A DNA stretch of 12,417 bases from JBHOQS01 sp042408875 (GTDB lineage: Bacteria > Chloroflexota > UBA11872 > JBHOQS01): NCBI GenBank assembly GCA_042408875.1, contig JBHOQS010000005.1, positions 1 to 12,417 of the forward strand, in the 5' to 3' direction. Both the position numbers and the translations under genes were made by a program. The notes under the pieces were generated by a model. It searched no databases and had not been told where the DNA came from. It saw nothing but the letters and a program-made list of their open reading frames with translations. Below, one piece after another: positions 1-6,685 of this stretch (position 1 is the stretch's first letter; the number at the start of each line of letters is the position of its first letter).

Positions 1-1
1 C

Positions 2-148
2 ACGGGGCAGCACCTGCCGCCGGACCTGGCCCAGCAGGCCCAGGGCAGCCGGTTCTTCCGGCAGTATTGTCCGGGCATGCCGCAGTGGGTCTGCCGTCCG
101 ACGGAGCTGCCGGCCACGGATCTGACCTTCGCCTTCGAGCCCTCGTAG
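2..148 (+). CDS. C-terminal end of an unidentified protein (partial)
   Basis: An open frame enters from the left edge and stops at TAG 146-148, giving the last 48 residues. The visible tail reads naturally, with aromatic, Cys and Pro residues (FFRQYCPGMPQW, then VCRPTELPATDL), and ends FAFEPS. I do not recognise a family from this fragment. The two cysteines, 12 residues apart, would fit an extracytoplasmic protein, but that is a guess. The gene converges on the DUF2269-type gene, whose stop codon lies only 15 bases away, and no clear terminator separates them. Confidence is moderate because only the 3' end is visible; the compact convergent spacing is the main support. Confidence 0.5.
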   Translation, partial: TGQHLPPDLAQQAQGSRFFRQYCPGMPQWVCRPTELPATDLTFAFEPS

Positions 149-163
149 GAACCGGCCGGGATC

Positions 164-712
164 TCAGTTTTTGATCCGCGTGAGCTGACGTTTCCCCCAT
201 GGGGTCACGCCTCGCGGCTTGTACACCGATAGTGCGGTGTTCACCAGCAACAGGGGCATGGCAGCTCCGGCGTCGGCCACGATTTGTATCCGTAGCTGGT
301 AGAGATCGGTATGACCCTCCATTTCCATATATTCCATATGGACTAATGACGTCTGTGCCGCTACGCTGGCCAGGTAGTCAATGAGCTGCGCGTGCAGCAG
401 CAAGAAAATGACGGCGAGGACGGTCAGCAGAAACTTGAATAGGACCCAGTAGTGCTGGAAGAGGCCCCATGGAGTGCCCAGGGCTTGGACGAGCCCAGTG
501 AACAGCGCAATGACGCTCAGCGGGATAATGACATACCAGGTAAGCAGTGCTGCCGCAAGATAAGCGGCGCGCACTGTCAGAGCATCCTGGCTGATCAAGG
601 CGGAGAGGGCGAGTGCGAGGAAGCCGGCGACCGCGCCGAGCCAGCCAACGGAAGAAGCCACATGGGCAGTGAGCGCGAACTTGCGCAGGCCGGGTGACAT
701 GGTCATGGCCAT
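164..712 (-). CDS. DUF2269-type four-helix integral membrane protein
   Basis: This is a 182-residue integral membrane protein with four predicted helices at about residues 13-38, 49-78, 88-113 and 147-163. The N-terminal helix carries AHVASSVGWLGAV, resembling the His-Val...Val-Gly-Trp pattern of DUF2269-like proteins. Other histidines near membrane faces (His86, His107) are visible, but no cofactor role can be claimed. Residues 121-145 form a polar loop and the tail is basic. The chosen start at 710-712 has an AGAGGG Shine-Dalgarno sequence about 4 bases upstream. It overlaps the end of the upstream 61-residue gene, so the two are probably translationally coupled. The pair is divergent from a TetR regulator and shares its control region. 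The biochemical function of this family is unknown to me. Confidence 0.8.
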   Translation of the reverse strand: MAMTMSPGLRKFALTAHVASSVGWLGAVAGFLALALSALISQDALTVRAAYLAAALLTWYVIIPLSVIALFTGLVQALGTPWGLFQHYWVLFKFLLTVLAVIFLLLHAQLIDYLASVAAQTSLVHMEYMEMEGHTDLYQLRIQIVADAGAAMPLLLVNTALSVYKPRGVTPWGKRQLTRIKN

Positions 713-888
713 TGCACCCTCTGGAGTGCTGGGGGCGTGTGACTGCTAGGGCCGCCGAGGCTCCTGCCAGTAAGGTGCAAGATGCCCAGCCCCAGGATCA
801 GCACGATGCAGATAATCCCAAACACCTTCACCCAGCGCGGAGTGCCTGTAGGCGATTCCTGGGCAGATCCATCGTGAGGTTGAGACAT
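703..888 (-). CDS. Small single-pass membrane protein, upstream partner of the DUF2269-type gene
   Basis: This 61-residue protein has a polar N-terminus rich in Ser, Pro and Gly, one hydrophobic helix at about residues 20-39 (FGIICIVLILGLGI) and a short Pro-rich tail. It has no recognisable domain. The start ATG (886-888 on the reverse strand) has a GGAGGA Shine-Dalgarno 6 bases upstream, which strongly supports translation. Its stop overlaps the first codons of the downstream gene by 10 bases, a typical operon arrangement. A leftward promoter is predicted at 958-986. It may be an accessory subunit of the four-helix protein; that is inference from coupling only. Confidence 0.75.
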   Translation of the reverse strand: MSQPHDGSAQESPTGTPRWVKVFGIICIVLILGLGILHLTGRSLGGPSSHTPPALQRVQWP

Positions 889-957
889 GGTCTATCCTCC
901 CAGGATCACTCGGAACCACGCTCTATCTGGAGACTACAGTGCATCTCGCTCCGACGC

Positions 958-986
958 AATATGCGAAAGGCAAGACTTGTTCGCAA
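958..986 (-). promoter_or_regulatory. Predicted sigma70-like promoter for the leftward membrane-protein pair
   Basis: Read on the reverse strand, TTGCGA (981-986) and CATATT (958-963) are separated by exactly 17 bases, each matching the consensus in 4 of 6 positions. The start codon of the 61-residue gene lies about 70 bases downstream. The -35 box overlaps the inverted repeat at 984-997. Confidence 0.5.
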
Positions 987-1006
987 GTGAACACTTGGAG
1001 TAAACT
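978..1006 (+). promoter_or_regulatory. Predicted sigma70-like promoter for the TetR regulator
   Basis: TTGTTC (978-983) and TAAACT (1001-1006) are separated by 17 bases. The -35 match is weak (3 of 6) and the -10 match fair (4 of 6). The predicted transcript start near 1013 gives a leader of about 60 bases before the ATG at 1073. The spacer encloses the inverted repeat at 984-997, an arrangement expected for autorepression. Confidence 0.45.
979..997. promoter_or_regulatory. Candidate TetR operator (overlapping inverted repeats)
   Basis: CAAGTG-AA-CACTTG (984-997) is a perfect 6+6 inverted repeat with a 2-base centre. It overlaps a second one, GTTC-GCAAGT-GAAC (979-992). The site sits between the divergent regulator and membrane-protein genes and overlaps elements of both predicted promoters. 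TetR-family dimers bind such short palindromes, so this is the most likely operator. Binding itself is inferred. Confidence 0.5.
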
Positions 1007-1072
1007 GTTCAAATACCCATCCGCGACGTGCCGACCGCGCATGGAGTGTACGATTACGTAAAGGGATGCCGC

Positions 1073-1669
1073 ATGATGAAGACAGACCGGCGAGTACAGC
1101 GCACCAGGAGACTGCTTCAAGAGGCGCTCATCAACCTGATCAGGGAACGCAAATATACTGCGGTCACTGTTCAGGACATCGTTGATCGTGCTAACGTTGG
1201 ACGTACTACGTTCTATTTACACTACGGTAACAAAGATGACTTGTTGATCGACTGCCACGAATCGGTCGTTACCACGCTTCAACTCTGGCCGTTCTATCCT
1301 CTCTCCCGCGAAGAACTGCTGTCGCCGGAAACGCCTCCCGGAATAGCTGCAGCGTTTCAGCATCTCCGAGAGGCACGTGCGGTGATATATCCTATCTTTC
1401 ACGGCAGAGAGAACATGCTGCTCCTGCAGCGGATCCATGACCGGACCGCCCAGACCATCGCCGCGAGCCTGCGGGCTGCTTTTGGGGGTGCCCCCAGCAC
1501 TGTTCCACTCGACGTGCTGGCGAACTATCTGGCCGGAGCCTTGCTCGCCTTGGTGCAATGGTGGCTGGAGCAGCGCCAACTTGATACTCCTGAAGACCTG
1601 GCTCAGGCGTTTCACCGCTTGCAGCGCGCGGCGCTCCAAGAAGCATTTGGGCTCCCCGATGGTCCGTAA
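1073..1669 (+). CDS. TetR/AcrR-family transcriptional regulator
   Basis: This 198-residue regulator has an N-terminal helix-turn-helix domain at about residues 7-60. It contains the hallmark TVQDIVDRANVGRTTFYLHY followed by NKDDLL, characteristic of TetR proteins. The C-terminal part, including LANYLAGALLALVQWWLEQ, resembles the ligand/dimerisation domain of the TetR_C_8 type found with DhaS-like regulators; that assignment is less sure. The start at 1073 is preferred because it lies just before the conserved region and has an AAAGGGA sequence 6-7 bases upstream; the adjacent ATG at 1076 is equally possible. It is divergent from the DUF2269-type pair with overlapping promoters and a shared inverted repeat, so it probably represses both itself and that pair. 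The inducer is unknown. Confidence 0.9.
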   Translation: MMKTDRRVQRTRRLLQEALINLIRERKYTAVTVQDIVDRANVGRTTFYLHYGNKDDLLIDCHESVVTTLQLWPFYPLSREELLSPETPPGIAAAFQHLREARAVIYPIFHGRENMLLLQRIHDRTAQTIAASLRAAFGGAPSTVPLDVLANYLAGALLALVQWWLEQRQLDTPEDLAQAFHRLQRAALQEAFGLPDGP

Positions 1670-1860
1670 GCTCTCCTGCGGGGGCACGGCGAGACAGTGG
1701 GATACCAGCACACGCGGTCGGGAACATTTCAGCGGGCGGCGCCGTCTCTATCTACGGGTGTCTCTTCATGCTCACGGAATACTGGTAAGTATCTCGCGGA
1801 GCCGTGCTTACTCTTAGGCTCCCTCGACGAAGTGGTGGGCTGGGCTGTCAGGAGGTACGG

Positions 1861-2319
1861 ATGGAGCGTAGAGGGGTGTTGATGGCGGCGCTGCTTCTCC
1901 TCAGCGGAGCCGCCTGCGGTCCGGCCGGGGCTGCTTCGCAGGACCAGGTGACGGTGACATCGGGCGGCTCGCCCTCGGACCCGGTGCCTGTGGAGTGGTC
2001 TATCCACACGAGCCACCGCCCTGATGGACACCGCCTGCTGTTACAGGGCGGGACGATCCATGCGATCCCCAGCGATGCGCGGCTGCTCGGCCCGGACGGC
2101 CGAGTGATTACCGCCGGGCCGGCGCGCCCGCTGGGCGAAACGGACGACCGGCTATGCGACAGCCGGCGCGGTCTGGTGCGAGCCGACCTTCGTCTTCCCG
2201 CGGCAGAGCTACCGCGCTTTGCCGGGGACTGGCCGACCGGCTATCGCATCGAAGTGCGCGTGAGCGGGAGGTGGCGCCCGGCGCAGCTCTCCTTCGCCGG
2301 CTGCCGCTCCATCGAATAG
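1861..2319 (+). CDS. Small exported protein, possible lipoprotein
   Basis: This 152-residue protein begins MERRGVLMAALLLLSGAAC, a basic start plus hydrophobic core ending at Cys19. The sequence before that cysteine (SGAAC) is only a partial lipobox because Gly, not Leu, is at -3, so cleavage by signal peptidase I is an alternative. The mature part is Pro/Gly/Arg-rich and predicted to be mostly beta strand, with two further cysteines (Cys99, Cys148) that could form a disulfide. I recognise no family. The ATG at 1861 has a strong AGGAGGT 4 bases upstream and begins exactly at the signal sequence, so a longer upstream extension is rejected. I see no convincing promoter in the preceding 191 bases. 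Confidence 0.75.
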   Translation: MERRGVLMAALLLLSGAACGPAGAASQDQVTVTSGGSPSDPVPVEWSIHTSHRPDGHRLLLQGGTIHAIPSDARLLGPDGRVITAGPARPLGETDDRLCDSRRGLVRADLRLPAAELPRFAGDWPTGYRIEVRVSGRWRPAQLSFAGCRSIE

Positions 2320-2387
2320 CGGGGACAGCGGGAATAGCGGGGATAGCGAGGGTAGCGAGCGTAGCAAGAACGGTGATCATAGCGAAC
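2316..2387. repeat. Degenerate 9-bp tandem repeat array
   Basis: Eight consecutive 9-base units start inside the stop codon of the small exported protein. The first six follow the pattern (A/G)(T/C)AGC(G/A)(G/A)(G/A)N, for example ATAGCGGGG, ACAGCGGGA, ATAGCGAGG, GTAGCGAGC. The seventh is badly decayed and the eighth is ATAGCGAAC. The gradient of decay left to right suggests slipped-strand expansion with later drift. It is outside any supported gene and its function is unknown. Confidence 0.8.
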
Positions 2388-2543
2388 GACGAGTATGTGG
2401 GGAGTACGTGGCCAGGCCGCGCCGAGCCATGCCGATGTGCGCCGGCCAGGATCTTGCTTGCTGCCCAGGGCCGGTAGCGCGTAGTGCGCAGCCGGGAGGG
2501 GCTCCAGAGAAGAATGATTGAATGCTTATTCGGAGGAAGAGGC

Positions 2544-3296
2544 ATGTTGGTGGTGAAACGGTGGCTGTTTGTCCCTGCGGCCGGGCTGGCTGCCAGCGCC
2601 GCGGCGCTGGCGCTGCTCGCTGTGCCTGGTCGGGCGCAGGTGCCGACGCCGGTGCCGGCTCAGCCGCGCCAGCCTGCCCTCGTGGTTACGGGCGAAGGCA
2701 CGGCATATGCACGCCCGGACACCGTCGCGGTCACCCTTGGCATCCAGGTCACCGGGAGCACCGCTGCGGAGGCACTCACTGCAGCGAACCGGGTGATGAA
2801 CGCGGTGCTCGAGGCGCTCAAAGCGCAGGGCGCGCGTGATGAGGATATCCAGACGGCCGGGCTGAGCCTCTTCCCGATCACAGCCCCACCGCGACAGGGT
2901 GACATTGAGCCGCCGCGCATCACCGGGTATCGGGCGTCGGATACGGTGAACGTGATGTTCGGCAGGGCCGAGCAGGCCGGCGCTGCCATCGACGCGGCGG
3001 TCGCAGCCGGTGCCAACACGGTCGGTGGGGTGCGCTTTACCGTACGCGATACCAAGAACCTGCGTGCCCAGGCGGCTGCCGAGGCGATCGCCGCGGCGAA
3101 GGCGGAAGCCGAGGCGATGGCCCAGGCTCTTGGCGTGCGGCTGGGTCAAGTGCTCCAGGTCGAGGAAGAGGTGAGCGGCGGTCCGGTGCCACTCACTCAG
3201 GCAGTGGCACGTGCGGCACCTGCGGATGCGACGCCCATCCAGCCCGGACAGGTCGCGGTGACCGTGCGCGTGCGCCTCACGTATGCTCTGGCATAG
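2544..3296 (+). CDS. SIMPL (DUF541) domain secreted protein
   Basis: This 250-residue protein has a signal peptide of about 32 residues: KRW, then a long Ala/Leu core ending VPGRAQ, with likely cleavage after AQ. A Pro-rich spacer follows, then a SIMPL domain from about residue 46. Recognisable features are VVTGEGTAYARPDTVAVTLG, the Ala-rich helix after it, ITGYRASDTVNV, and the AAAEAIAAAKAEAEAMAQALG helix near the C-terminus (Ala-based, typical of the fold). SIMPL proteins are periplasmic or surface proteins of mostly unknown function. The start at 2544 has GGAGGA 6 bases upstream and immediately precedes the signal sequence. No strong promoter is obvious upstream. A long hairpin follows the gene at 3334-3391. 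Confidence 0.9.
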   Translation: MLVVKRWLFVPAAGLAASAAALALLAVPGRAQVPTPVPAQPRQPALVVTGEGTAYARPDTVAVTLGIQVTGSTAAEALTAANRVMNAVLEALKAQGARDEDIQTAGLSLFPITAPPRQGDIEPPRITGYRASDTVNVMFGRAEQAGAAIDAAVAAGANTVGGVRFTVRDTKNLRAQAAAEAIAAAKAEAEAMAQALGVRLGQVLQVEEEVSGGPVPLTQAVARAAPADATPIQPGQVAVTVRVRLTYALA

Positions 3297-3333
3297 CACG
3301 GGACACCTGCTCAGCTTGTCAGCTGCCCGGCAG

Positions 3334-3391
3334 CCGGATACACTGGGAGCACACGGGCTCCTGGGCTTCAGGTGTGCTCCCGTGTATCCGG
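3334..3391. terminator. Long 20-bp-stem hairpin between the SIMPL and MFS genes
   Basis: The left arm (3334-3354) and right arm (3372-3391) are perfectly complementary over 20 base pairs apart from one bulged T at 3344. The loop is 17 bases. The arms begin CCGGATACAC and end GTGTATCCGG. No T-run follows, so it is not a textbook intrinsic terminator. It could still stop transcription from the SIMPL gene, stabilise its 3' end, or act in the leader of the MFS gene, whose ribosome-binding site begins 6 bases later. Two smaller hairpins precede it (3312-3325 and 3322-3334). Confidence 0.6.
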
Positions 3392-3411
3392 TGGACGAGG
3401 AAGATAGACCC

Positions 3412-4809
3412 GTGCAGGGCGAGGTGGAGCAACAAAGCCGCAGTGCAGGGCTATCACACGCGCCCGAGGCCCCTCCCCGCGTCGATGTGGAGCGCGCCGG
3501 TCTCTCCGCAGAGCCTTCCCAGGCGCCCCAGCATCCTCCCGAGCCCACTGCCCTACGGCAGCGCTTCGCCCGGCACCCAGCCATCCGGCCTGCCGTTCAG
3601 GCGCTCACGAATGCGTTCAGTTCGCTGACCATTCGCGACTACCGGCTGCTATTCCAGGGCAACTTTGTCACGCAGACCGGCTTCTGGATGCAGCAGGTCG
3701 TCTTCGGCTGGCTCATTTTGGAGCTCTCGAACAGTGCATTCTACCTGGGGCTGGCCAGCTTCTTCCGCGCCGTGCCGATCGTAGCGGTCTCGCCCTTCGG
3801 CGGCGTGCTGGCCGATCGCGTGGACCGCCGTCGCCTGATGATGAGCACGCAGGTCTGCATGATGCTCGTGGCGATCACCATGGCTGTGCTGGTGATGACC
3901 GGGCATGCGCAAGTCTGGCACTTCCTGGTGGCCTCGCTGGCGAGCGGCGTCTCCACAGCCCTTCAGGTGCCGAACCGGCAGGCGCTGGTGGCCCAACTGG
4001 TCGGGCGAAAGCACCTGGCCAACGCCATTGCGCTGCACTCGGTCAGCCTGAACACTAGCCGCATCATTGGGCCGTCGCTGGCGGGTATGCTACTGGGGCT
4101 CACCGGCGGCGCAGGGGCACTCTTTCTGCAGGCCCTGGGCTACGTGTGGGCGGTCTCGAACGTCGCCCGCATCCGTCTGCCGCCTGCACCGCCTCGGGCG
4201 GCCCAGAACTCCTTCCTGAGCAGTCTCGTTGAGGGGTGGCGCTATTGCTATCGCACGCGACCGCTGCTGATGCAGATCTTGATCGGCGCCGTGCCGTCGA
4301 TCTTTGCCATGCCCTACATGCAGCTCCTGCCCGCGTTCGCCCGTGACGTGCTCCAAACCGGACCGGAAGGGCTGGGCCTGCTCTTCTCGGCCATGGGGAT
4401 CGGAGCGTTGGCCGGCTCGTTCGGGCTGGCGGCCATGCGGCACGTGCCGCAGAAGGGCCTGGTGGTGCTGCTGTCGGCGGCGGTGTGGGGCGGGCTGCTC
4501 TGCCTGTTCGCCGTCTCGCGCGTCCACTGGCTGGCCGCCGCCCTGCTGGCGCTGGCAGGGGCCAGCAACGCGGTCTACTCAGCGCTGAACAGCACCATCG
4601 TGCAGGAGCTAGCGCCGGACGAGCTACGTGGGCGCGTGAACAGCGTATACATGCTCACCTTCGGCCTGAGCCCGCTAGGGACGCTGCCCGCCGGGGCGAT
4701 CGCCCAAGCCTACGGCGTACAGGTGGCGCTCTTCCTGGGCGGGGCTGTGGTGCTCCTTTTTGCCACCGCAATGCTGCTCTTCTCCCCGGCAGCGCGCCGC
4801 GCCCAATAG
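3412..4809 (+). CDS. MFS_3-type major facilitator exporter
   Basis: The protein is 465 residues if read from GTG 3412. It belongs to the MFS subgroup typified by the enterobactin exporter EntS. It has multiple hydrophobic helices from about residue 80 to the end, the N-terminal LTIRDYRLLFQGNFVTQTG segment typical of this subgroup, and motif A in the loop after helix 2 (GGVLADRVDRRRL, about residues 130-142). The repeat of the second half includes LRGRVNSVYMLTFG. The substrate cannot be told. The start is uncertain: GTG 3412 has GAGGAAG 8 bases upstream and follows the hairpin, whereas an ATG at 3283 would force translation through the hairpin and overlap the SIMPL gene. GTG 3487 is another option. 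The first ~70 residues are Pro/Ala/Gln-rich and probably cytoplasmic and disordered. Confidence 0.85.
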   Translation: MQGEVEQQSRSAGLSHAPEAPPRVDVERAGLSAEPSQAPQHPPEPTALRQRFARHPAIRPAVQALTNAFSSLTIRDYRLLFQGNFVTQTGFWMQQVVFGWLILELSNSAFYLGLASFFRAVPIVAVSPFGGVLADRVDRRRLMMSTQVCMMLVAITMAVLVMTGHAQVWHFLVASLASGVSTALQVPNRQALVAQLVGRKHLANAIALHSVSLNTSRIIGPSLAGMLLGLTGGAGALFLQALGYVWAVSNVARIRLPPAPPRAAQNSFLSSLVEGWRYCYRTRPLLMQILIGAVPSIFAMPYMQLLPAFARDVLQTGPEGLGLLFSAMGIGALAGSFGLAAMRHVPQKGLVVLLSAAVWGGLLCLFAVSRVHWLAAALLALAGASNAVYSALNSTIVQELAPDELRGRVNSVYMLTFGLSPLGTLPAGAIAQAYGVQVALFLGGAVVLLFATAMLLFSPAARRAQ

Positions 4810-4824
4810 CGCTCCGTGGTGCCC

Positions 4825-4853
4825 TTGACAGCTCTCGACAGACGCCCTATGCT
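4825..4853 (+). promoter_or_regulatory. Strong sigma70-like promoter of the sdh operon
   Basis: A perfect TTGACA (4825-4830) is followed after exactly 17 bases by TATGCT (4848-4853). Transcription would begin near 4860, giving a leader of about 130 bases before sdhA. This is the best promoter match in the window. The -10 box overlaps the inverted repeat at 4850-4865. Confidence 0.75.
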
Positions 4854-4865
4854 GCAATCGCAGCA
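4850..4865. promoter_or_regulatory. Candidate operator or start-site hairpin at the sdh promoter
   Basis: TGCTGC-AATC-GCAGCA is a perfect 6+6 inverted repeat covering the end of the -10 box and the expected transcription start. As DNA it could be a repressor site that blocks promoter opening; as RNA only part of it would be transcribed, so the operator reading is favoured. No candidate regulator gene lies next to it. Confidence 0.45.
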
Positions 4866-4987
4866 AACATCACGACGTCGGGTGGTACCCTCCGCCTGGC
4901 CATGCGACGTCTGGACCTCATGCTTCATCATCATCGTTCTTTCCCGATTTTTTCGAGCGCCGGCTCGCCTGGTGAAGGGGGAGGAGC

Positions 4988-6673
4988 ATGCTCGAACATG
5001 ACGTGCTGGTGATCGGCGCCGGGCTCGCCGGCATGCGCGCCGCGATCGAGGCGCAGCGGGCGGGGGCCAATGTCGCCATCGTCACCAAAGTTCATCCGGT
5101 GCGTTCCCACTCCAACGCTGCTCAGGGCGGTATCAACGCGGCTCTTGAAGAAGAGGATTCCTGGGAGTCCCATGCCTTCGACACGGTCAAGGGCTCGGAC
5201 TACCTGGGGGACCAGGATGCCATCGAGATCATGTGTCGCGAGGCGCCCCAGGACATCATCGACTTGGAGAACATGGGCGTCATCTTCAACCGTGATGAAG
5301 AAGGTCGCCTGGGCAGCCGCAACTTCGGCGGCGCTTCGTTCGCGCGCACATACTTCGTGGCCGACTACACCGGCCAGGCGATCCTCCATGTGATGTTCGA
5401 GCAGCTCATGAAGGCCGGGCTGCGTATCTACGAAGAATGGTTCGTCACCCGGCTCCTGATCGAAGCTGGCCGCTGCGCTGGAGTCGTGGCGCTGGACATT
5501 CGCACGGGACGCTTCTATGTCATCCGCGCCAAGGCGACGATCCTATGCACTGGTGGGCTGGGCCGGGTGTACGAGCCCAGCACCAATGCGCTGATCGTCA
5601 CGGGTGACGGCATGGCACTGGCCTACCGCGCCGGCGCGCCCCTGATGGATATGGAGATGGTGCAGTACCATCCCACCACGCTCAAGGGCAGCGGTGTGCT
5701 GATCACCGAGGCAGCCCGCGGCGAGGGCGCGTACCTCATCAACGCCTTGGGTGAGCGCTTCATGGCTAACCCGCGGTACAAGGCCCAGAACAAGATGGAA
5801 CTGGCCTCCCGCGATGTCGTCTCGCGCGCCGAGCAGATCGAGATCGATGAAGGGCGGGGTGTGGATGGCTGCGTGCTGCTTGACTGCCGCCATCTCGGCC
5901 GCGAGCTCATCCTGACGCGGTTGCCATACATCCGCGACCTGGCGCTCGACGTGATGAACATCGACATCATCGAGCAGCCGCTGCCCGTGCGGCCGGGCAT
6001 GCATTACCAGATGGGTGGTATCAAGACCGACGTCAGCGGCGCCACGCGCATCCCCGGCCTCTACGCCGCCGGTGAGTGCGCCTGCGTGTCCGTGCATGGC
6101 GGCAACCGCCTGGGCGCCAACTCGCTGCTGGAGACGGTCGTGTTCGGCCGCCGCTCGGGACGCGCCGCCTCGGAGTATGCTCGCGAGATCGACTTTGCCT
6201 CCGTCAACGAGGAGGTAATCGTGGGGGACGAGGAGGCCAGGGTGCGCGAGCTGTTCAACCGCCCGCAGAACGGCGATCGCACGGCGAAGCTGCGCTGGGA
6301 GATGGCGACCACAATGGATAAGTACGTGGGCATCTTCCGCGACCGCGCCGGGCTCCAGACGGCCCTCGACACGATCCGCGAGCTGAAGGAGCGCTACTGC
6401 CGTCTGCCGGTCGACGACCACGGGCGCGTGTTCAACACGGACCTGGTCTTCCACTATGAGCTGGGCTTCATGCTCGACTGCGCCGAGACCATCACGGTGT
6501 CGGCGCTCACTCGAGAAGAGAGCCGCGGGGCGCACTGGCGCACCGACTTCCCACAGCGGGACGATGAGCGCTGGCTGCGCCACATCCTGATCTTCCGCGG
6601 ACCTGACGGCCCGCGCATCGACTACCTGCCGGTGACGATCACCCGCTGGCAGCCACAGGTGCGCGTGTACTAG
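4988..6673 (+). CDS. sdhA: Succinate dehydrogenase/fumarate reductase flavoprotein subunit
   Basis: This 561-residue catalytic subunit interconverts succinate and fumarate, with electrons passing through FAD to the iron-sulfur subunit. The N-terminal Rossmann motif is GAGLAGM (residues 10-16). RSHSNAAQGG contains His41, aligned with the histidine that binds FAD covalently. Gln46 matches the Gln of E. coli SdhA instead of the Glu of E. coli FrdA, although some fumarate reductases also have Gln. Active-site landmarks are YHPTT (His228), SRDVVSR (Arg275, the proton-shuttle arginine), MHYQMGG (His339) and GGNRLGANS (Arg374). The C-terminus has SRGAHWRTDFPQRDD. Length and motifs are complete. ATG 4988 is preceded by a purine-rich GGGGGAGGAG. 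sdhB begins 12 bases after its stop, so the genes are co-transcribed. Physiological direction cannot be settled from sequence. Confidence 0.96.
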   Translation: MLEHDVLVIGAGLAGMRAAIEAQRAGANVAIVTKVHPVRSHSNAAQGGINAALEEEDSWESHAFDTVKGSDYLGDQDAIEIMCREAPQDIIDLENMGVIFNRDEEGRLGSRNFGGASFARTYFVADYTGQAILHVMFEQLMKAGLRIYEEWFVTRLLIEAGRCAGVVALDIRTGRFYVIRAKATILCTGGLGRVYEPSTNALIVTGDGMALAYRAGAPLMDMEMVQYHPTTLKGSGVLITEAARGEGAYLINALGERFMANPRYKAQNKMELASRDVVSRAEQIEIDEGRGVDGCVLLDCRHLGRELILTRLPYIRDLALDVMNIDIIEQPLPVRPGMHYQMGGIKTDVSGATRIPGLYAAGECACVSVHGGNRLGANSLLETVVFGRRSGRAASEYAREIDFASVNEEVIVGDEEARVRELFNRPQNGDRTAKLRWEMATTMDKYVGIFRDRAGLQTALDTIRELKERYCRLPVDDHGRVFNTDLVFHYELGFMLDCAETITVSALTREESRGAHWRTDFPQRDDERWLRHILIFRGPDGPRIDYLPVTITRWQPQVRVY

Positions 6674-6685
6674 GGGGGAGGAAGC

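Noticed and set aside
1670..1860. Possible promoter for the small exported protein
   Set aside because: Only a TATCTA-like -10 with a poor -35 was seen; nothing passed a reasonable standard.
3283..3411. ATG 3283 as the start of the MFS exporter
   Set aside because: It has no ribosome site, overlaps the SIMPL gene and reads straight through a 20-bp-stem hairpin.
2526..3584. Long reverse-strand open frame across the SIMPL gene and the start of the MFS gene
   Set aside because: It overlaps a well-supported forward gene and the long hairpin, has no ribosome site or domain, and is highly biased in Arg/Cys/His.
4951..4970. T-run followed by a CGAGC-GCCG-GCTCG hairpin just before sdhA, as a possible terminator
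   Set aside because: The T-run precedes the stem on the + strand and becomes an A-run after it on the - strand, so it is not an intrinsic terminator in either direction.
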